In this document: in pieces, positions 1 through 10,748 of the stretch
Numbering within the stretch: position 1 is the first letter of the stretch
Layout: every line of letters begins with the position of its first letter
DNA from: Primulina eburnea
Taxonomy: Eukaryota; Streptophyta; Magnoliopsida; Lamiales; Gesneriaceae
Direction of reading: 5' to 3'
DNA: 64,000 nt
NCBI RefSeq assembly: GCF_022965805.1
Contig: NC_133109.1
Span: 4,131,869 to 4,195,868, forward strand
Translations under genes and position numbers: made by a program
The notes under the pieces: model-generated
Seen by the model: only the letters and a program-made list of their open reading frames with translations
Database searches by the model: none
Told to the model about the DNA's origin: nothing

Positions 1-348
1 CAGCTCAGGAGGAGCAGGAGGAGGACGTTGAGTAGCTGGTTGGTTTAGTTTATCGGTATTGTTTTGATTCGATATGGTTGTATTGGGTATTTTTATTTTG
101 AGTTATTCTAGACTTCGATTGAGTTGTATAATCGGTATTTTTGTTGACTTTTTCCGCTGTTATCTCTGATTATTGTTAATTAAGTTAATTGCATGCTTAG
201 TTCTTGCCTAGTAGGTGATTCTGGAACGGGTCACTACAATAACAAAATGAATGCAACATAGCTGAAACATGCAACAGAAACAGAAATAACTAAAATGATC
301 TAAATGAAATGCAAGAAATAAAAAGAAGGGACAGAAGTGACTCCCCTC
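1..348. other. Non-coding left edge
   Basis: No gene can be supported here. The first 36 bases read on the plus strand as an acidic Glu/Asp-rich tail ending in a stop, which may be the end of an ORF lying outside the window. The rest is AT-rich and probably belongs to the retrotransposon that continues to the right. Confidence 0.4.
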
Positions 349-1488
349 TCAATGATCATCCTCCTCATGCTCCTCTGGGGGAATGACGCCAGCTTTCGGC
401 TCAGGTGCATCGGCATAGTGAAACTGAAACGGTGGCGGGAAAGCTGGCATATGGGGTGGCATGAGCGCCGGGTCAATACCAATGTGGCTCAGGGACAGAT
501 GCAGCATGACATCAGTAGCGGTCTGATATGTCTGACTCACAGCTTGCCACTGTAACTGATGGTCAGCGAATTCAGCAAATTATTCCATCTGATCCTGAAG
601 AAGGCGACGTCGAGGTCGCAGGCCGGTGGTGGGGGCTGCTGTGGCAGTGGATCGAAATTCAAGCTGTCCCAAATAGGGCCAAAATGCGGGAAAGCCTTCC
701 GCCGTACTGCCATTTTCTGTAGCCAGCTAGCATCATCAAGGGCCTTGGTCGGTGGCAACCATTCATCATCATCCTGAAAAACAACCACGGCGCCCGCACA
801 CAACTCGGTTATAATGTGGGGAAAGAATAACGCCACATTCGGATTGTGAATACTCAGCTGGATCTGTGAATGAATAATTTTCCCCACATTGATTGGCATA
901 TGGGTTATCAATGCGTAAAGCAACACTCCCCTCTCCCTCTGTACTTTGCTAGTGTGTCCGACTGGCATCAATCGTGTGGCCAAAAATTCATACCACATCA
1001 CAGCTAGAACTAACAAATATTTCTCGGCGAAACAAGTGTACGATCCATGTGTCTTCCACGGAGACCCCGGATAGCAGATATTGCGCATCATCAAGTCTAA
1101 GTCGGGTTCTGCAACCCATGCCATATACACCGAATCATCCACAACCGATGTCTCAAGCATCCTATTAATTTCCATCAAACTAAGATCCAACAACTTCCTC
1201 TCACAATTGCTTTTTGATCGCTCCTCTCAGCCGAATTAGCTTAAAACTCCCTCACTACTGGCACCACCGTGGCTTGCGGTTGGCTACAAAATTTTTCCCA
1301 TTTTCTATTCTCAATTTGATTTATAATAAAGATGTATTGCACAAGCTAGAAACCACGTTCTCGAATCGGAGCTCGATGTATTTTTGCATGTTCATAGCGT
1401 TCCCTAGCATCAGTATTCACAAATAACTGGGAATTGTGAGATGATGACGAAAAGCATCGTGACTTACCGGAGCTTTCTTAGGCGCCAT
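349..1488 (-). pseudogene. Broken Transposase_32-like (putative plant transposon protein) ORF downstream of Ty3 pol
   Basis: The reading frame from 1193 to 537 encodes a segment around WYEFLATRLMPVGHTSKVQ and VLLYALITHMPINVGKII, which I recognise as the plant-specific 'putative plant transposon protein' (Transposase_32) domain often carried by Ty3 elements. The probable start is the ATG at 1486-1488 (MAPKKAPVS...). Between 1488 and 1193 the frame is interrupted by several stops and shifts. Near 590 a further shift moves the frame so that the natural C-terminus (Pro-rich, then EEHEEDDH) ends at 349. The ORF has the same orientation as the pol upstream and is separated from it by about 740 bp of repeats. 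The function of this family is not known. It is clearly inactive here. Confidence 0.65.
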
Positions 1489-1500
1489 CGTTAATGATTT

Positions 1501-1560
1501 GTGAAGAACAAGAAGCTCGGTGTAGGAGGCGTGTTGTCGGAAGTCAATGGTGGCCGGCAG
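1501..1560. other. Spacer between extra ORF and 40-bp repeats
   Basis: Short GC-rich lead-in to the tandem repeat at 1561. No gene seen. Confidence 0.3.
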
Positions 1561-1680
1561 CTTCAGCGGTGGCCGGAAAACAAAGTGGTGGTAGGAATTC
1601 GTTCAGCGGTGGCCGGAAAACAAAATGGTGGTAGGAATTCGTTCAGCGGTGGCCGGAAAACAAAGTGGTGGCCGGAAAAT
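1561..1680. repeat. 40-bp tandem repeat, about three copies
   Basis: Units begin at 1561, 1601 and 1641, each starting TTCAGCGGTGGCCGGAAAAC after the first base, with a period of exactly 40 bp. The third copy diverges after about 33 bases. Copies differ at one or two positions, so the amplification looks recent. It lies in the non-coding stretch between pol and the extra ORF of the Ty3 element. Confidence 0.85.
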
Positions 1681-1850
1681 GGACTTCTTGATGCTTGGTG
1701 AAGGTGCTAATACAAGATTGTACCTGAAATTTGCACAAAACAAGTTATTTGAGTGAGATTGAGAGAGAAGGGGCGGAAAATCGAAAGGAGGCGGCTAGGT
1801 TTCGAATGGGGGAGAAGAAAAGAAAGTCTGTGTTTTAAAAATTTCCGCGA

Positions 1851-2094
1851 CCCGTGCGGGTGGACATAAGTTTCCGCCCGGGCGGATGTGTTGCGGCTTT
1901 TTTTAAAAAATTTCAAACAAAGGGCGCTCCTGGGCGGACATAAGTTTCCGCCCGGACGGATATGTTGCGACTTTTTGAAAATTTTTGTAAAAGGGACGCG
2001 CATGGGCAGACATGCTTCACGGCTTTTTGTAAAAAAAATTTGAAAAGTGGCGTGCCCGGGCGGACATAAGTTTCCGCCCGGGCGGACCTCGTTC
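1851..2094. repeat. GC-rich palindromic hairpin units, four degenerate copies
   Basis: Four units beginning near 1851, 1924, 1995 and 2050 each carry a GGGCGG...CCGCCC inverted repeat around ACATAAGTTT. The first, second and fourth still pair well; the third is decayed. The units are spaced about 55-73 bp apart and separated by T-rich and A-rich runs. The same palindrome occurs in a different Ty3 element at 24403-24564. Confidence 0.75.
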
Positions 2095-3461
2095 TCTGCA
2101 CCCCAATTTTTTTTTAAATCGAAAAAAAGTAGAATAAATAAATAACGAGAATAGTAAAATAGAAATAAGTAGGGAGAAGAGGTAGTTCTCAATTTATAGT
2201 CGAGAGCAGGACTGTCGGTCAGTTTCAGTTTGGATTGTCTTGGAACCAGGAGATTCCAAGTTGTAGCTCAATTAAGCCACCCATGTAGTGCTTCAGTCTC
2301 TGGGCATTGATCGTAAATGTCCCATCTTGTAGTTCTACGGCTCCCGATGGGTATACTTTAGAAATCACAAATGGACCAGACCATCGTGACTTCAATTTTC
2401 CGGGAAATAGTCACAACCGGGAGTTGTAGAGTAAGACATTTTCACCTTCCTTGAATTCCCTTTCAATGATCCGCCTGTCATGAGACTTCTTTGTCTTTTT
2501 CTTGTATGACGGTGCGAGATCATATGCCAGATTCCGAAATTCCTCCAACTGATCCAATTGAAGCAGACGTTGTTCACCTGCATCAGTAAAGTTAAAGTTT
2601 AGTGCTTTTGTTACTCAATATGTCTGATGCTCTAACTCTACAGGTAGATGACATGCTTTACCAAACAATAACCTATATGGTGTAGTGCCTATAGGTGTTT
2701 TGAAAGCAGTCTTATATGCCCAAAGAGCATCATCTAACCTCACTGACCAGTCTTTCCAACTGACACCTACTACTTTTTCCAAAATCCGCTTGATCTCTCG
2801 ATTCGACACTTCCACTAGACCACTCGTCTGGGGGTGATAGGGGGTAGAGATCTTATATGTGACACCGTATTTTCTCAAAAGTTTTTCTAAGAGTTTGTTG
2901 CAAAAATGGGTGCCACCATCACGAATGATTGCTCGTAGTGTCCCAAATCTGTTAAAAAAATTTAAAAAAAAAATTCAGGACCACTTGAGCACCATTAGTA
3001 GCATATGCTTCTGCCTCTATCCACTTAGACACATAGTCAACCGTCACCAAAATATACTTTTTCGTGAACGAACTGGGAAACGTCCCATGAAGTCTATCCC
3101 CCACACATCAAAAACCTCACGCTCAAGAATATTATTTAATGGCATTTCATGACGGCTAGAGATGTTACATGTCTGCTGGCATTTATCACAGGTAAGCACA
3201 TAAGAAGGAGCATCTTTAAAGAGGGTGGGCCAATAAAAGCCACATTCAAGTACCTTAGATGCCGTCTTTGTTGGTCAAAAATGACCACCTACCTCACGGT
3301 CATGGCAATGATTGAGAATTTCACCAAACTCTTCCTCTGCAACACACCTTCGGTACCTTCGGATCATAGAATCTGCACATATTTTGAACAAGAGGGGTTC
3401 CACCCAAAAATAATATTTCACGTCCGAAAAAAATTTCTTTCTTTAGTGAAATGTTAAATTT

Positions 3462-3481
3462 GGGGGGGGGGGGGGGGGGGG
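3462..3481. repeat. Poly-G tract (20 bp)
   Basis: Twenty consecutive G on the plus strand inside the decayed pol. It breaks the pol frame and is likely polymorphic or uncertain in length. Confidence 0.95.
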
Positions 3482-5380
3482 TGTTGAGCTTGTAACAAGA
3501 AAATTTGAAAAGTTTGCAAACCAAGGACAATTTCTCACCGCTAACAGCTGTTCATCCGGGAACCAATCATCTATCTCATTGTTTTCACAATTTTTACTAA
3601 CGTGCTCTAGCCTAGAAAGATGATCAGCTACCACATTTTCTACACCTTTTTATCTTTCATTTCGAGGTCAAACTCTTGGAGAAGTAATATCCACCTAAGA
3701 AATTGTGGTTTGGTCTCTTTCTGAGCAAGCAGATATTTAAGGGCAGAGTGGTCCACAAACACAATTACTTTCGACAAAACAAGGTATGAATGGAACTTGT
3801 CAAGTGCAAATACTACTGCAAGTAATTCTTTTTCAGTGGTGGAATAATTTAATTGTGCTTCATCTAGAGTCTTACTTGCATAGTATATAGTGTGAAATAC
3901 TTTGTTCCGCCTTTGGCCAAGGACAACACCAACCGCAGTATCACTGGCATCGCACATGACCTCAAAGGGTAGATCCCAATCTGGTGCCACCAAGACAGGA
4001 GCCGTCACCAAGCGCTCCTTCAAATCCTCGTATGCCTGTAAACAGTCATAATTGAAATCAAAAGGCACATCTTTCATAAGTAAGGAAGATAGAGGTTTGG
4101 CAATTTTTGAAAAATCTTTGATAAAACGCCGATAAAAATCGACGTGGCCTAGAAAACTTCTAACTCCCTTATGGATGTCGGCGGTGGTAAGTTCTTGATA
4201 ACTTCCACTTTTTCCTTATCCACCTCTATTCCAGGCTGTGATATCTTGTGCCCCAACACTATGCCTTCTTGTACCATAAAATGACACTTTTCCCAATTCA
4301 GTACCAAATTCGTCTCCTCACATCTCATCAACACCACATTCAAATTTTGTAAATAGTCATCAAAAGTTGCACCAAAGATAGAAAGTCATCAATCAATATT
4401 TCAAGAAAGTTTTCAATCATATCATGGAATATGGCAGTCATGCAGCGCTGAAATGTAGCAGGGGCATTACAAAGACCAAAAGGCGTACGACGAAAAGCAA
4501 AAGTTCTATAAAAACAAGTGAAAGTGGTTTTCTCTTGGTCCTCAGGTGATATAATGATTTGATTATACCCGGAATACCTATCTAGAAAACAGTAAAACTC
4601 ATGCCCCGCTAGTCTCTTTAACATCTGATCAATAAAGGGAAGGGGAAAGTGGTCTTTACGCATAGCATAATTTAATTTCCTATAGTAAATACACAATCTC
4701 CACCTCGTGACCGTCCTTGTGAGAATAAGTTCGTTCTTTTCATTAGTGATCACTGTAATACCACCTTTTTTAGGCACACACTGAACAGGACTTACCCATG
4801 CACTCTCAGATATATGATAGATAATACATGCATCAAGTAGTTTGATAGTTTCTACTTTTACTACCTCTTACATCTTTGGATTCAATCTTCTCTGAGGTTG
4901 CACAAGAGGTGAGTACTTTTCTTCCATCAATATCTTGTGCATGCAGACTGATGGATTGATCTCATTTATATTTTTCACCTTCCATGCAAATGCACTCTTG
5001 TGCGCTTTCAAGACTTTCAGCAGTTTTTCCTCCATCACATCTGTCAAATGAGAAGAAATATTCACAGGAAGTTTATTATTCTCACCTAGATAGACATATT
5101 TCAGATGTGGAGGTAATGACTTGAGTTCCAGAGTTGGTGGTTCCTCTAGGCTTGACTTCTGAGGGATCAAGTCTCTTCGATCCCCCAAGTCCTCTATTTC
5201 ATCTTCATGGGCCTCTTCTATTGATGGTTGGCATTGAGGTATGTCAATATTTTGGCTTTCTCTGCATCCAATTCGTCTTCTCTCAATTCAGTAGTGAGAG
5301 TAGCTTCCAAAGGGTCCCTAAGAGCATCATGTACATAGTTAGACATAAGATAATCAAAAGCATCAATTCTATAACAACTA

Positions 5381-5959
5381 TCAGAATGCAGTGTGCTTAA
5401 GAACATTAAAAACGTCAAAAGTAATCTCCTCTTCTCCCACTCTCAATCTCAACTTTCCTTCTTGCACATCAATTAGGGCCTTGCCAGTTGCAAGGAATGG
5501 TCTCCCCAAAATCGAAGGCATCTCCATATCTTCCTCCATGTCTAGTACCACGAAATCTGCAGGAAAATTAAATTTATCTACTTTCACTAGCACATCCTCA
5601 ATCACCCCTCGTGAATACTTGAGAGATCTGTCTGCTAGCTGTAAAGACATCCTTGTTGGCTTAGGTTCTCCCAATCCAAGTTTCCTAAACACAAACAAAG
5701 GCATAAGATTAATACTCGCACCAAGATCACACAAAGCTTTATGAAAAACAACATCACCAATCATGCAAGGAATAGAAAAACTCCATGGGTCTTTAAGTTT
5801 CGGTGGGATTTTGTTTTGCACCAAAGCGGAGCAACTTTCAGTTAGATTTACCATCATGTGATCCTCCACTTTTCTCTTGTTTGCTAAGATATCCTTCAAA
5901 AATTTAGCATAGCTAGGCATTTTCATCAAAGCATCGGCAAAAAGAATATTGATATGCAA
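5381..5959 (-). pseudogene. Retropepsin segment of the Ty3 polyprotein
   Basis: This is the longest surviving open stretch of the element (192 codons). It contains the DLGAS active-site loop near residue 77, and the ILGRPFLATG flap-side motif typical of Athila-type retropepsins near residue 150. In life it would process the Gag-Pol polyprotein. It belongs to the larger pseudogene and is listed separately because the frame is intact. Confidence 0.75.
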
Positions 5960-6335
5960 TTTTTTAAATACCTCAAGAAACTTACCGAATTGTGCATCAA
6001 GTTTTGCTTTTTTAAATGCTGCAGGGAAGGGATGAGGTATAACAATTTTTTATTGTACAGTGGGTGCTGGTGTAGAGTTAGAAGACTTGCCTTTTGATGA
6101 CTCAGTTTGTTCATCCCGTACTTGAACTTTTTCTGTCCCTCTAGACTTTAAAATCTTTCCACTCTTCAACTCAATGGCATTCACTTGCTCTTTTGGATTG
6201 GTCTCTGTGTTACTTGGCAAGGTGCCCGGTTCCCTACTTGCTATCATCTTAGCTAACTATCCAATCTGATTCTCTAGCCCCTTTATCGAAGCATCTTGGT
6301 TTTGGAGTCTAGTTTCAGTGGACGAGATAAACTTA

Positions 6336-7550
6336 GGGGGTGCATTCAACGTGAGAAATTTATTGACTTTTTATGACTTTTGTAGATTTTAAAAATCTAG
6401 ATGTATTCAATCAAGACTTTTGCGTACTCTATAGAAGTCTTGTGGTATTTAAAATAGACTTTCATGGAGTTTTAAAAAGTCAAGTGGTATTCAACATTGA
6501 CTTTTATAAACTCTATAAAAATCTATAGGTATTCAAATTTTTCATGGACTTTTAATAACTCCATGGAATTCATTGACATACAAACATTTAAGTCTAAGGT
6601 ACAACTACAAATTGTAAAAAAATTGTATTTGGTTCAGCCCAAAGATTTGAATGAATTTTTAAAACTTCTAACTCATACACAAGCTATTTATTTTTCTCTC
6701 TGTCGCTTCACATCACATCTCTTCCTATCTTCTCTCCTCTCATCTATTTCTATCACTCTTTCAAATTTTCGAAGTGCATCTCTATATATATTTTCATCTT
6801 TCTTTTTCAAATTTTTCATTTTTTAGTTGATTGTTCATTTAATAATTTTTTATTTTAATAACACGGGAAATTTTGAATTATAGAATTGATTTTGTGATTT
6901 TTAATTTATGATTTATACAAATTAATGTAATATTCAATAATAATAAAAGATGATAAAAAAATTGTTTCTTAATTCTTAATAATTGAATAGTCTCGTAACA
7001 ACCATTATTTTTTAAATTCATTTTAGTATTTTCAATTAATATGTAAGCTATGATATTTTTATACAAAATTATATTCACACAATAATAAATAATATTATTT
7101 TCACATGTATATTATCAATTTAAAAAGAATGTTACATGTTAATCAATTAATGTATTTTAAAAAATTTACAAAAATGCATATAAATCCACATATATACACA
7201 TGTAAGGATTAAACGATTTAACTTTTAAATAAGTAAATTTATTTATTAATATAAATATTGAAAATAATTTCAAACTGAATATGTTATATATGTCAATTAA
7301 TTATTGGTTCAAAGAAATTAATAAAAAAAGTAATATGTTATAGTTAAGTACAAAATTTATAAAATTCTATTAAAAAAATCCACAAAAGTCTATAAAAATC
7401 TTGCAAAAAAGTCTACATAAATCAACATAAATCTGTTTATAAATCTGTGAGATTCCATAAAAGTCAATAAAAATTTATCAAATCCATAAAAGTCTATCAT
7501 TTAAAAAAGTCATTAAAAGTCATCAAAACTCTGAATTGAATACACCCCAC
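6336..7550. mobile_element. Non-autonomous PIF/Harbinger-like DNA element (1,215 bp)
   Basis: The left end reads GGGGGTGCATTCAA and the right end, reverse complemented, GTGGGGTGTATTCAA. These form imperfect terminal inverted repeats flanked by TTA on both sides (6333-6335 and 7551-7553), which fits the 3-bp TWA duplication of the PIF/Harbinger group. Both subterminal regions are full of GACTTTTAT-type words in opposite orientation. The AT-rich interior has no transposase. It is inserted where the Ty3 gag stops, and the right flank does not resume gag, so a further rearrangement occurred. Confidence 0.7.
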
Positions 7551-7553
7551 TTA

Positions 7554-8006
7554 CAAAATTTGAGGTCTTCGGTAAACAATCTGGGTATAAGGAGGGTAAA
7601 AAAAAAATCTCGTCACAACACGCCGCCGCAACCTCCTCCGCCGCGCCGCGCCGCCACACCAAGATTTTAAATGCACGACAGCACAAGCACCGTTGTAGAG
7701 AGGGGGAGAGATGGTGGCGAAATAGCATTTTGTGGGCTTGCAACGAGGGGGTCATGTTTGCTAGTGTTGGGCTTTGACTGGGGCGACTCGAAACTTCTTT
7801 AATTGGGCTGAGCCCAATAAATATAGGAGCATCGGGCTTCAAAAATTATCCGTTTCATAAATAACCCATTTTTTAAAAACTAGGAAATATATAAATATTT
7901 GACAAAAGAAACATTGTATAAGAGCTGAAAAACCATATTTTTTTTCTCTTATAAATTTTTTTAAAGAACAATCCACTTTTTTGGGAAAAAAAATATATCA
8001 TTTTAA
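7554..8006. other. Spacer without a supported gene
   Basis: Contains a GC-rich patch of CCGCCGCAACC-type triplets near 7620-7660, then AT-rich DNA. Frames are short and none resembles a known protein. Confidence 0.4.
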
Positions 8007-8060
8007 GTAGGGTGTATTCAATTCAGAGTTCTAATAAATTTTGGAGTTCTAGTCAAATTT
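8007..8060 (+). mobile_element. Isolated terminus of a second PIF/Harbinger-like element
   Basis: The sequence from 8007 (GTAGGGTGTATTCAATTCAG) matches, in inverse orientation, the right terminus at 7527-7550 over about 27 bases, and follows TAA. I could not find a partner terminus to the right, so this is a truncated relict. Confidence 0.55.
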
Positions 8061-8643
8061 CATTATCAGCACTTAGCATAACTCTAACGTTTCTTATTTT
8101 AGGGTATACAATAAATAAGTTTATTTTCAAAATAATACACGAGAAAGACATAAGTCTCGGTTCTTTTACTCAAGCATACATAATATTATTACATAATAAT
8201 CTTTTGTAGAGGAGGGAAAACTTGTTAGTTACGATATTACAAAGAAATATTACAAATTTATTTGAAAGAAAATTGAAGAAATAGTCCATGACTTCAATTT
8301 CATTATTTCTTGTATTTATAGAAATCTCTCTCTCCTTGGATTCAAAACCCAGACTTCAAAAATTGTATATAACTTTTTGAACTTGTGAGTTGGTGCTGAC
8401 GGTATCTTGTAGTGAGTGATCCACTAGTTAATGGTCCAATATTCCATTAATTAATGGACATATAATTTTTTGGTGGTGATTCACATCCCACCTGTCTTTT
8501 AATTTATTTCTGTCAGAAAATCTTTTGTTTTTGAGGTTCCCGTGGAAATTGTTTTTTGTGTGGTCCCTCACCACTTGGTCTGTCTGTGCAAGATGTTTTA
8601 GATCAAAAGTGCAGTTTTCCTCTTTTAATAGTTTTGATTGACC
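8061..8643. other. Spacer without a supported gene
   Basis: AT-rich sequence with short frames. Nothing recognised. It abuts the LTR-end fragment at 8644. Confidence 0.35.
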
Positions 8644-8735
8644 TGTTGTGGGGACCCGGACGCTAATTCATTCCTTAATTATCTTTAGGAATGTGGCATC
8701 CCGGTGTCCAGATGTGGCATTCCTATATCTTTCTG
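8644..8735 (-). mobile_element. Rearranged LTR fragment of the gag-only Ty3 element
   Basis: Bases 8644-8692 match the LTR end at 22692-22740 with one visible difference. The sequence then jumps directly to a match with 23249-23280 (ATCCCGGTGTCCAGATGTGG). About 510 bp of the LTR are therefore missing between the two matches. It probably represents the second, deleted LTR of the element whose other LTR is at 22692-24709. Confidence 0.7.
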
Positions 8736-9730
8736 TCTTCATCTGCCAGTGATTTAGACATTTCAATACAAATTCTGAAATAACTGATTTCATTTGTTTA
8801 TATCAAAACTGTCTGTTCGAATTATCACACTTTTTCTGTTACCAGAATCGTACTGAATCTACTTCTGTGTGCATCTGACAATACCTGTCATTTCCAATTC
8901 GAAATATCCGACACCAACAATCAATTAATTATATAATATAAAGCATTACCTACCTGGTAATCTGATTGACACCCTGTTCTGACTATCGAAGTCAAGTTCT
9001 GAACAGTCTGATCAAATTTCTGAACTGTTGTAATTTTCAAAATCAGCTCTGAGTTGGCTTGAACTGTATATAATTCCCGACGATTCATAACAATTGATAT
9101 CAAATACGGATTCAGAATAACAGCAATATCGGATCGGATACAAAATACTAATCATTTAAACTAATCTAGTAAACTCATAATACACAATTCCTGACATTTC
9201 TAAAATTCTGCCATTTCCAATGTCGTTTTCAGCCACTGATCACGGTCTCAAATGTGCTACAATCAATCAGTATATAATCTTTAGATATCACAGACTCTGA
9301 ATACAATTTGTTGAAATCAAGATTTGTATCCGAACAATTCTGTATACAACAATCTCAGTTCCCAGAATATTCAATAAAAATTTCAACTGTCGATTCAATT
9401 CAATCATACGCTGCGAATATATCAAAATATCATAGATAAAACGAGCATAAAGTCATCAGAACACTTCTGAAAACAAGATTTATCAACTCCTACACATAAC
9501 TGAAGTATGTTACCGAGAAACACATAATCAGATGTAACTCTAACTCTCAGGCAGTAAATCTTTTAACTGACATTTCAATTCTTTCAATTCAATCAACATC
9601 ATTCTGTACAGAATTCTAAAATGAAACCCATACCTGATATCAAATCAAAGCTAAAATCGCTCTCCTTGATATAAGACAAACCCGGAGTTTCATTTGGAAC
9701 ACTATAGCAACTCTCCTGCTATTGACAGTT
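8736..9730. other. Ty3-associated non-coding sequence left of the Copia insertion
   Basis: An AT-rich stretch rich in TCTGA/ATCAA words, similar in style to the LTR interior at 23600-24100, but I could not establish a clean match. No gene. It ends at the CATTC duplication that borders the Copia element. Confidence 0.4.
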
Positions 9731-9735
9731 CATTC

Positions 9736-10690
9736 TGTTGGAAACTTAATTCCGGCGTTTGACAAAAGACTCAACTGAATTCAACAACTAAAAGCTACCA
9801 ACTGATCGACTTAACTGAACCAAGCTTAACTGATATTTCAGCATATAATATTTCAGCAGATATTCTCGCCAGTTCATTCTCGCCAACTGATCAGCTGATC
9901 TTTCAGCTGTACACGTCATAAAGTGAAAACGACAACCGACAAATAGTACAGTCTTCTGCGAACTGGTAGTGGATCGCCGCATTTCAGAATGAGCAGTGTA
10001 CGAATATCAGAGCGTGTCGACATGGCAAACAACGGTTCGAATATTCAAACATTATTTAATGTTACCGTTACAAGGGAAGCCTATAAATAGTCGAGGATAG
10101 CAGCTGAAGACATATCGATTATTATTCATCTCAGTTTACTTGCTGTTACGCTGCAAAAACACACTCAGAAATCAAAAGCTCACTCTTACCAGTTTTATCA
10201 GTAGTTTTCAGACTACATTATCGAGCTAAAGAGAGCACATTGTAATCGTTGATAAAATTATATAAGTTGTGCTAAGATCAGTTACGATCTGTCAAAAGTT
10301 GTATACTAAGAGTTTCAGTTTTGGCAAAGTGATAAGTCCATACTGAAGTGGGTCAGTACATTGTTTGTATTTGATCAAAGTCTTTTAGTGAATATCCTAT
10401 CTTCGTGATAGAAGGGGTGACGTAGGAGTTATTCAAATCTCCGAACATCCAGAAACATATCGTGTTATCTTTACTTCAGTTTTTCATTCTCAGTTAGATA
10501 CTCTATCATTCATTCAGTTTATTTTCCGCAACTGCATTTTCAGTTTAACTGATTGTTTTTTATCATTGGGATATCTGGTTCAGTTTGTAACAAAACTGAA
10601 CTCTCTTCTTCAAAGAATTTGACAAAATCGAGAAGTGTTTATTCAACCCCCCCCTTCTAAACACTCTTAGTCTATTAACCGATCCTATCA
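9736..10690 (+). repeat. 5' LTR of the Copia element (955 bp)
   Basis: Starts TGTTGGAAACTTAATTCCGG and ends CGATCCTATCA, the TG...CA form. A TATA-like CCTATAAATAG sits at about 10079-10090 and would drive sense transcription. It ends with a run of seven C shortly before the R/U5-like tail. It is directly followed by the primer-binding site. Confidence 0.95.
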
Positions 10691-10691
10691 A

Positions 10692-10704
10692 GTGGTATCA
10701 GAGC
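10692..10704 (+). promoter_or_regulatory. Primer-binding site (initiator tRNA-Met)
   Basis: TGGTATCAGAGC lies one to two bases after the 5' LTR end and is complementary to the 3' end of plant initiator tRNA-Met, the usual primer for Copia elements. Confidence 0.9.
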
Positions 10705-10748
10705 GAGGTTTATCCTATCAAAGACTATCTATACTCAACTTGCTCACT

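Larger units (their letters stand above)
2225..6332 (-). pseudogene. Athila-like Ty3 retrotransposon gag end plus pol, degenerate
   Basis: Reading leftwards on the minus strand, the domains are in Ty3 order. They are: the end of gag (6332-6050, with an in-frame stop replacing Gln in the GLENQIGQLAK region); aspartic protease (5959-5381, active-site motif ALCDLGASINLMP); a linker (5188-4868); reverse transcriptase (4777-4149, with FLDRYSGYNQI and the catalytic ILIDDF); RNase H (4077-3640, with FEVMCDASD and [11 protein letters not shown]); integrase (about 3460-2615, with [21 protein letters not shown]); and a C-terminus ending at the stop at 2225. The coding frame shifts at least six times and a 20-G run sits in the RNase H/integrase linker, so this is a fossil. 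The protease and RT signatures match the Athila lineage as I know it. Start and LTRs are missing: an inserted element cuts off gag at 6336. Confidence 0.9.

Noticed and set aside
1..36. Acidic tail ending in a stop on the plus strand
   Set aside because: Only twelve codons are inside the window, so it cannot be assigned to any gene.
1501..1701. 66-codon plus-strand ORF
   Set aside because: It is made almost entirely of the 40-bp tandem repeat and has no recognisable content.
1707..2192. 161-codon minus-strand ORF
   Set aside because: Runs through the GC hairpin repeats and A/T runs; the translation is repetitive and not protein-like.
9788..9982. 64-codon minus-strand ORF repeated at 19981-20175
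   Set aside because: Identical because it lies in both LTRs; no domain, and antisense to the LTR promoter region.
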